Source: CAUVKI01 sp963552605
GTDB lineage: Bacteria > Bacillota > Clostridia > Tissierellales > Peptoniphilaceae
NCBI GenBank assembly: GCA_963552605.1
Contig: CAUVKI010000054.1
Location: 1 to 8,907 of the forward strand
Length of the DNA: 8,907 nt
Reading direction: 5' to 3'
Shown: one piece after another, positions 5,388 to 8,907 of the stretch
Layout of the letters: every line of letters begins with the position of its first letter
Numbering within the stretch: position 1 is the first letter of the stretch
Made by a program: the position numbers and the translations under genes
Notes under the pieces: model-generated
Told to the model about the DNA's origin: nothing
Databases searched by the model: none
What the model saw: the letters and a program-made list of their open reading frames with translations, nothing else

Positions 5388-6592
5388 AGTATTACACTCC
5401 TCCGGGAGATAAGTCGATAACGCATAGGGCTTTAATTTTATCTGCACTTTCAAACGGCACAACGGAAATTTTAAACCCCTGTATTTCAAAAGACACCCTC
5501 GCAACAGCAGATTGCCTTAGAAAATTGGGAGTCGGTATAATCGAAGAGAGGGGAAAAATCATAGTGCGAGGAGTAGGAAGATACGGTCTTGAACCTGCAG
5601 ACGAACCTCTTGATTGCAAAAATTCCGCCACCGCAATGAGGCTTCTTTCGGGGGTGTTGTGCGGACAGAATTTTTCGTCGGTGCTTGTGGGAGATGCTTC
5701 GCTTATGAAAAGACCTATGGACAGGCTCGCAATCCCCTTGAGAAAAATGGGAGCAAATATTGAATTATCCGGAAAAACCGCACCGATAAAAATTTCTCCT
5801 TCAAAAACTCATTCGGTAAACCTGAGGCTTGATATACCCTCAGCTCAGGTGCTTTCCGCAATGCAGCTTTTGGATTTGTATAATGAAACCGAAAGCGAAT
5901 TTTCGCATATTGAGGGTATAAGAAACCACACAGAGATAATGATTGAGTTTTTTAATAAAGAATTGAATAACCCTGACAGAACCTATGAGGTTTCGGGAGA
6001 TTTTTCCTCCGCGGCATTTGTCTTGGTGTGGGCTTTGCTTCAGAAGAAAGATAGAATTATTATAGAAAATGTGGGAATAAATCCGACGAGGATTGGACTT
6101 TATCGTGTCCTTAAAAGTATGGGGGCGGGAATTGAAATCAAAGACAAAAAAATTATTCAAGGTGAAAGCATAGGAACAATTTCGATATCTCCCTCAAAGC
6201 TTTTCGGATTTGAAATTTCTCCGAAAGAAATTCCGTCTATGATTGACGAAATTCCGATTTTGACAGTAGCGGCGCTTTTTGCAAACGGAAAGACTGTAAT
6301 TCCAGAACTCTCCGAATTGCGTTTCAAAGAAACGGACAGACTTAAAGCCCTGTGGGATACACTTATAAATCTTGGAGCTTCGGTCTTTATTGACGAGTTT
6401 TCAAATACTTTGACTATTTCGGGCGGACATCCTCTTAAAAGTTGTGTACTGAATGCAATGGGGGATCACAGATTGGCGATGAGTTATTTTGTGTTGAAAA
6501 AAATTTCCGGATTGGATATCCTAATAGAGGGAGAGGAAACGGCGGCAATTTCCTATCCGAATTTTTATGAAGATTTTGAAAATTTGTTGTGA
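5384..6592 (+). CDS. aroA: EPSP synthase (3-phosphoshikimate 1-carboxyvinyltransferase)
   Basis: The 402-residue enzyme transfers the enolpyruvyl group of PEP to shikimate-3-phosphate, one step before AroC. Recognisable blocks are PPGDKSITHRA (6-16), KNSATAMRLLSG (79-90), GDASLMKRPMDRL (103-115), SAQVLSA (153-159), RNHTE (180-184), GDFSSAAF (205-212), NPTRIG (233-238), the catalytic-aspartate stretch around Asp288 (DEIPIL), and RFKETDR (313-319). RNHTE, GDKS and NPTR match the class II pattern of Gram-positive enzymes. Two details stand out. Ala82 replaces the glycine equivalent to E. coli Gly96, and the class II SAQ-x-K motif has leucine (157) instead of lysine. The protein is also shorter than the usual 425-445 residues, mostly between RNHTE and GDFSS. 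The start overlaps the end of aroC. Confidence 0.96.
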   Translation: MKYYTPPGDKSITHRALILSALSNGTTEILNPCISKDTLATADCLRKLGVGIIEERGKIIVRGVGRYGLEPADEPLDCKNSATAMRLLSGVLCGQNFSSVLVGDASLMKRPMDRLAIPLRKMGANIELSGKTAPIKISPSKTHSVNLRLDIPSAQVLSAMQLLDLYNETESEFSHIEGIRNHTEIMIEFFNKELNNPDRTYEVSGDFSSAAFVLVWALLQKKDRIIIENVGINPTRIGLYRVLKSMGAGIEIKDKKIIQGESIGTISISPSKLFGFEISPKEIPSMIDEIPILTVAALFANGKTVIPELSELRFKETDRLKALWDTLINLGASVFIDEFSNTLTISGGHPLKSCVLNAMGDHRLAMSYFVLKKISGLDILIEGEETAAISYPNFYEDFENLL

Positions 6593-6617
6593 TTTTGGAA
6601 TTGAAAGAGGACGAATT

Positions 6618-7352
6618 ATGAGCAGAGTGGCATTTACGATTTTCGGCGTACCGATTATGTGGTATGGCGTGATAATATCCTTTGGAATAGCCGTTGCCTA
6701 TCTTTTGATGAATTACAGAGCAAAACGACAAGGTTTTTCAGAGGATATTGTGACCGATTGGGCTTTTTGGACTGTGCCGATAGGAATAGTCGGGGCAAGG
6801 TTATACTATGTGATTTTTGAGTGGAACAGATATTCCGGAGATTTTTTCAAGATAATAAATATTCGCAACGGAGGACTTGCTATTCACGGAGGAATTATTG
6901 CGGGGATAATCACGACTATTATATTTTGCAAAATAAAAAAACTTTCTTTTTGGGAATGGGCTGATTTAGCCATACCCTCCGTTGCATTGGCACAAGGGAT
7001 AGGACGCTGGGGAAATTTTACAAATCAGGAAGCGCACGGAAGAGCAACGGATCTTCCTTGGGCGATTATCGTGGACGGTGAAAAGGTTCACCCCACATTT
7101 TTGTATGAGTCTTTGGGAGATGTTCTGATATGTATTTTTTTGTTATTTCTTTCAAAGAAGAAAAAAAATTCCGGAGATTTGTTTTTAATGTATGTGATTT
7201 TGTATTCCCTCTTGAGATTTTTTGTGGAATCATTAAGAACGGACTCGCTATATATAGGTCCTCTAAGAACCGCTCAGCTTGTGAGTGTCATAGGTATAAT
7301 AGCGGCTTTGGTTATTTTATTTAAAAAACATAAAGAAAAAGAAAAGGATTGA
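6618..7352 (+). CDS. lgt: Prolipoprotein diacylglyceryl transferase
   Basis: The 244-residue polytopic membrane enzyme transfers a diacylglyceryl group from phosphatidylglycerol to the lipobox cysteine of prelipoproteins, the first step of lipoprotein maturation. It shows the Lgt signature GRWGNFTNQEAHG at 129-141, with Arg130 matching the essential arginine 143 of E. coli. It also has IRNGGLAIHGG at 82-92, HPTFLYES at 158-165 and the C-terminal RFFVESLRTD with a second conserved arginine. About seven hydrophobic segments can be drawn, and the basic tail KKHKEKEKD should be cytoplasmic. ATG 6618 follows AAAGAGG at a good distance; the earlier in-frame ATG 6567 lies inside aroA. It sits 25 bases after aroA and is probably co-transcribed with it, although the functions are unrelated. 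The stop codon lies inside the terminator stem. Confidence 0.96.
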   Translation: MSRVAFTIFGVPIMWYGVIISFGIAVAYLLMNYRAKRQGFSEDIVTDWAFWTVPIGIVGARLYYVIFEWNRYSGDFFKIINIRNGGLAIHGGIIAGIITTIIFCKIKKLSFWEWADLAIPSVALAQGIGRWGNFTNQEAHGRATDLPWAIIVDGEKVHPTFLYESLGDVLICIFLLFLSKKKKNSGDLFLMYVILYSLLRFFVESLRTDSLYIGPLRTAQLVSVIGIIAALVILFKKHKEKEKD

Positions 7353-7374
7353 CTTGAAAGGTCAATCCTTTTTT
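7342..7374. terminator. Bidirectional terminator between lgt and the minus-strand pair
   Basis: AAAAGGATTGAC (7342-7353) pairs perfectly with GTCAATCCTTTT (7361-7372) over a 7-nt loop. The T run follows on the plus strand, and on the minus strand the stem is followed by a T-rich stretch, so it can serve both convergent units. The lgt stop codon (7350-7352) is part of the left arm. Confidence 0.9.
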
Positions 7375-7410
7375 CATAACAAATAATGAACAAAAACCGA
7401 GAAAGCAAAG

Positions 7411-7635
7411 CTATTCAAGCCCCATCTCTATGAGCATATCCCTAAGTTCAACAAGTTCCTCTTCCAAGAAAGTCACGCCCTTGCTCATTCGGGTGTGATC
7501 CGGATTCCACTCTCTTATGTCATACTTTGGAGGATTATCTCCCCACTTGACTATATTCAATTCCTTTTTCCAACCCTTATTATTTTCGGAAATCACTCCG
7601 ATATTTTTTTCAATGCTGAATTTAAATTCCGACAT
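7411..7635 (-). CDS. YdbC-like PC4-fold nucleic-acid-binding protein
   Basis: The 74-residue protein has the conserved pattern GWKKELNIVKW (residues 21-31), PPKYDIREWNPDH (35-47) and MSKGVTF, followed by a C-terminal helix rich in E and L. This matches the bacterial YdbC family, whose Lactococcus lactis member is a homologue of the eukaryotic coactivator PC4 and binds single-stranded DNA as a dimer. That identification is by recalled sequence resemblance. Its role in bacteria is not well established; a part in replication, repair or transcription is possible. The ATG at 7635 follows GGAGAAGGGAG at a suitable spacing. It overlaps the 3' end of the upstream minus-strand gene by 14 nt, so the two are likely translated together. 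The shared terminator at 7342-7374 closes the unit. Confidence 0.85.
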   Translation of the reverse strand: MSEFKFSIEKNIGVISENNKGWKKELNIVKWGDNPPKYDIREWNPDHTRMSKGVTFLEEELVELRDMLIEMGLE

Positions 7636-8305
7636 TTGCTTCTCCCTTCTCCTTGAAAAGATTTTTAAGGCATTTCACAAAAAATGTTTCCCTAATGCTC
7701 ACTATATTCAAGTCCTTTCTCTCTTTCGGATTATAAAAAAGATCGTTTTTCATATCCGTCCATTCCTTTGGATAAGTATGAATAAGATAGGACATATAAT
7801 CATCTGCAAACACCAAAAATTTATGGAGCTTCTCGTAAACAATTTTTTTTGCCTCGATTATTTCATCAAGTCCGGTAAATTCTCCGGTGTCTTTTTCAAT
7901 TTTTTCAAGCTCTAAATTCAAAAGCTTTTCCCCATACTCCCCAAAAAATTTTGATTTCCTGTCTATCACGAAATCGTCATCAAGCTCTTGATATTTTTTG
8001 TCATACATCCACAGATACGCAACGAAATTATAACATACGGTTTGTATACTGTCTTTAGAGAGAAAATCATATTCCTGAATTTTTGAGTTGTATTGATTTA
8101 TGGAAAGCTGTGGACGAAGCATATTGTAGGGACGGCGGACTTTTTCAACTTCGGCTTCCTGAGCAATTGACGCTTCAACTTTTTTCTTTACTTTCTCGTA
8201 TTTTTGTTGAGTTTCGTCCCGTTTCCTTTTCTCATTGGGATCATATGGTTTTACCCTTGTCGTGCTGCTTGTTCTATCCACCGGACGTATTATATCAAGT
8301 GCCAT
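7622..8305 (-). CDS. Hypothetical helical protein, upstream partner of the YdbC-like gene
   Basis: I do not recognise this 227-residue protein. Residues 20-60 are highly charged and heptad-like (KRKRDETQQKYEKVKKKVEA), suggesting a coiled coil. After a short proline-containing linker (RRPYNMLRPQL), the rest is predicted helical and rich in K, E, Y and F, with no signal peptide or membrane segment, so it should be cytoplasmic. ATG 8305 is preferred: AGGAGG lies eight bases upstream, whereas the alternative GTG at 8314 would overlap that Shine-Dalgarno sequence. It overlaps the next gene by 14 nt, pointing to a joint function with a single-stranded-DNA-binding protein, which is only inferred. 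Codon use resembles the neighbours. Its 5' UTR contains the inverted repeat at 8329-8357. Confidence 0.8.
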   Translation of the reverse strand: MALDIIRPVDRTSSTTRVKPYDPNEKRKRDETQQKYEKVKKKVEASIAQEAEVEKVRRPYNMLRPQLSINQYNSKIQEYDFLSKDSIQTVCYNFVAYLWMYDKKYQELDDDFVIDRKSKFFGEYGEKLLNLELEKIEKDTGEFTGLDEIIEAKKIVYEKLHKFLVFADDYMSYLIHTYPKEWTDMKNDLFYNPKERKDLNIVSIRETFFVKCLKNLFKEKGEANVGI

Positions 8306-8328
8306 TTTTTTCACCTCCTCAAGATAAC

Positions 8329-8357
8329 TTTCTCAAGTAGTATCGGCACTTGAGAAA
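8329..8357. promoter_or_regulatory. Inverted repeat in the 5' UTR of the minus-strand operon
   Basis: TTTCTCAAGT (8329-8338) and ACTTGAGAAA (8348-8357) form a perfect 10-bp inverted repeat with a 9-bp spacer, just upstream of the AGGAGG of the minus-strand gene. On the minus strand CTTGAG recurs directly next to the Shine-Dalgarno sequence (CTTGAGGAGG), so the hairpin could compete with ribosome binding. It could also be a protein operator. It lacks a T run and is not a terminator. Confidence 0.45.
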
Positions 8358-8449
8358 AATTCTTAATCATATGAATAAGGTTTTATCCGTTTCGGCTTTA
8401 TATGCTACACTTCAAATGAGGAGATTATAAATAGACCTGTTATGCAACC

Positions 8450-8478
8450 TTTCCAAAACAGTATCAATCGGTTATAAT
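8450..8478 (+). promoter_or_regulatory. Probable promoter of the Rpn-family gene
   Basis: A perfect TATAAT (8473-8478) has a partial -35 box TTTCCA (8450-8455, 4 of 6 matches) at a 17-nt spacing. The predicted start leaves a leader of about 35 nt before the ATG at 8519. Confidence 0.55.
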
Positions 8479-8518
8479 ATATTTGACGATGAAATTAAAA
8501 AAAACTAAGGGGGAAAAA

Positions 8519-8907
8519 ATGTACGATTCAAACGAGGAAAAAACATCCGATTCAAACAAAGAAAAAGTATCACCCAAGGTCGATCTCGTATTCAAAAATA
8601 TTTTCAGCAATCCTGAAAACAAAGATCTCTTAATGGCCTTTCTCTCGTCGATACTTTCGATACCCGCTTCAGAAATGACCGATGTGGACGTTATAGACAA
8701 TGAACTTATTCCTGATGCACTGCTCTCAAAATTCAGCCGTCTTGATCTGCTTCTCACACTTAAGAACACAACAAAAGTCAACATAGAAATCCAAATTCAA
8801 AACTATGGAGACTTCAAAGAAAGAACCCTTTACTACTGGTCAAAAACCTATACAGGAGAACTTCAAAAGAGTGAGGGCTATATCACTCTTAAAAATGTAA
8901 TAGCAAT
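8519..8907 (+). CDS. Rpn/PD-(D/E)XK nuclease-transposase family protein (3' end missing)
   Basis: The reading frame begins at ATG 8519, five bases after AAGGGGG, and is open to the window edge (129 whole codons). Residues 20-30 (KVDLVFKNIFS) are the typical start of the PDDEXK_2/Rpn family, with the conserved acidic residue Asp22. The nuclease core appears as SRLDLLLTL (Asp76) and VNIEIQIQ (Glu90-x-Gln92), followed by the usual aromatic stretch RTLYYWSKTY. Family members are annotated as recombination-promoting nucleases or PD-(D/E)XK family transposases; the E. coli Rpn proteins stimulate RecA-independent recombination and cleave DNA. The N-terminus carries an extra tandem repeat, DSNEEKTS then DSNKEKVS (residues 3-18), built on a 24-bp DNA repeat. 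It is divergently arranged to the minus-strand operon. Completeness cannot be judged. Confidence 0.88.
   Translation, partial: MYDSNEEKTSDSNKEKVSPKVDLVFKNIFSNPENKDLLMAFLSSILSIPASEMTDVDVIDNELIPDALLSKFSRLDLLLTLKNTTKVNIEIQIQNYGDFKERTLYYWSKTYTGELQKSEGYITLKNVIA

Noticed and set aside
7517..7915. Plus-strand ORF of 132 codons opposite the YdbC-like operon
   Set aside because: It is antisense to two genes with good ribosome binding sites, and its own product is F/I-rich and featureless.
8306..8314. GTG start for the minus-strand 227-residue protein
   Set aside because: It overlaps the AGGAGGT ribosome binding site; ATG 8305 has proper spacing.
8464..8784. Minus-strand ORF opposite the Rpn-family gene
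   Set aside because: It is a shadow of the nuclease reading frame, which has recognisable PD-(D/E)XK residues.

Overview
The window looks like a low-GC Gram-positive chromosome (Bacillota, Clostridia/Tissierellia-like). The grounds are the rplU-prp-rpmA order, an L27 with the N-terminal extension that Prp removes, strong AGGAGG ribosome binding sites, A/T-rich codon use and oligo-T hairpin terminators. No genus could be assigned from the sequence alone.

Layout: (1) 1-3114 holds two tandem paralogous genes for an unrecognised secreted protein. The first is cut by the window edge; the second is complete and has a signal peptide. Their DNA is a mosaic of perfectly identical blocks (55 and 58 nt) and strongly diverged blocks, and each ends in a near-identical terminator. 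An 850-bp region without a substantial gene lies between them. It is rich in inverted repeats and contains an 11-bp tandem repeat, a 20-bp perfect palindrome, a canonical G-quadruplex motif and a series of overlapping hairpins leading up to the second gene. (2) 3169-4254 is the rplU-prp-rpmA operon with a near-consensus promoter, an L21-type leader RNA and a terminator. Prp is the protease that trims the L27 encoded by the next gene. (3) 4266-7374 is aroC-aroA-lgt on the same strand: the last two shikimate-pathway enzymes (EPSP synthase and chorismate synthase) with overlapping reading frames, then prolipoprotein diacylglyceryl transferase, closed by a hairpin that can work on both strands. 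(4) 7411-8305 is a minus-strand pair: an unknown helical protein and a YdbC-like PC4-fold nucleic-acid-binding protein, overlapping by 14 nt. (5) 8450-8907 is a promoter and the 5' part of an Rpn/PD-(D/E)XK nuclease gene that runs off the window.

The housekeeping centre is ordinary and well supported. The most interesting part is the left end: mosaic tandem genes for a secreted protein with a G-quadruplex motif upstream resemble, in layout only, loci that vary surface proteins by gene conversion. That is a hypothesis, not a demonstrated system. The AroA also carries alanine at the position homologous to E. coli Gly96, a position known to affect glyphosate binding.
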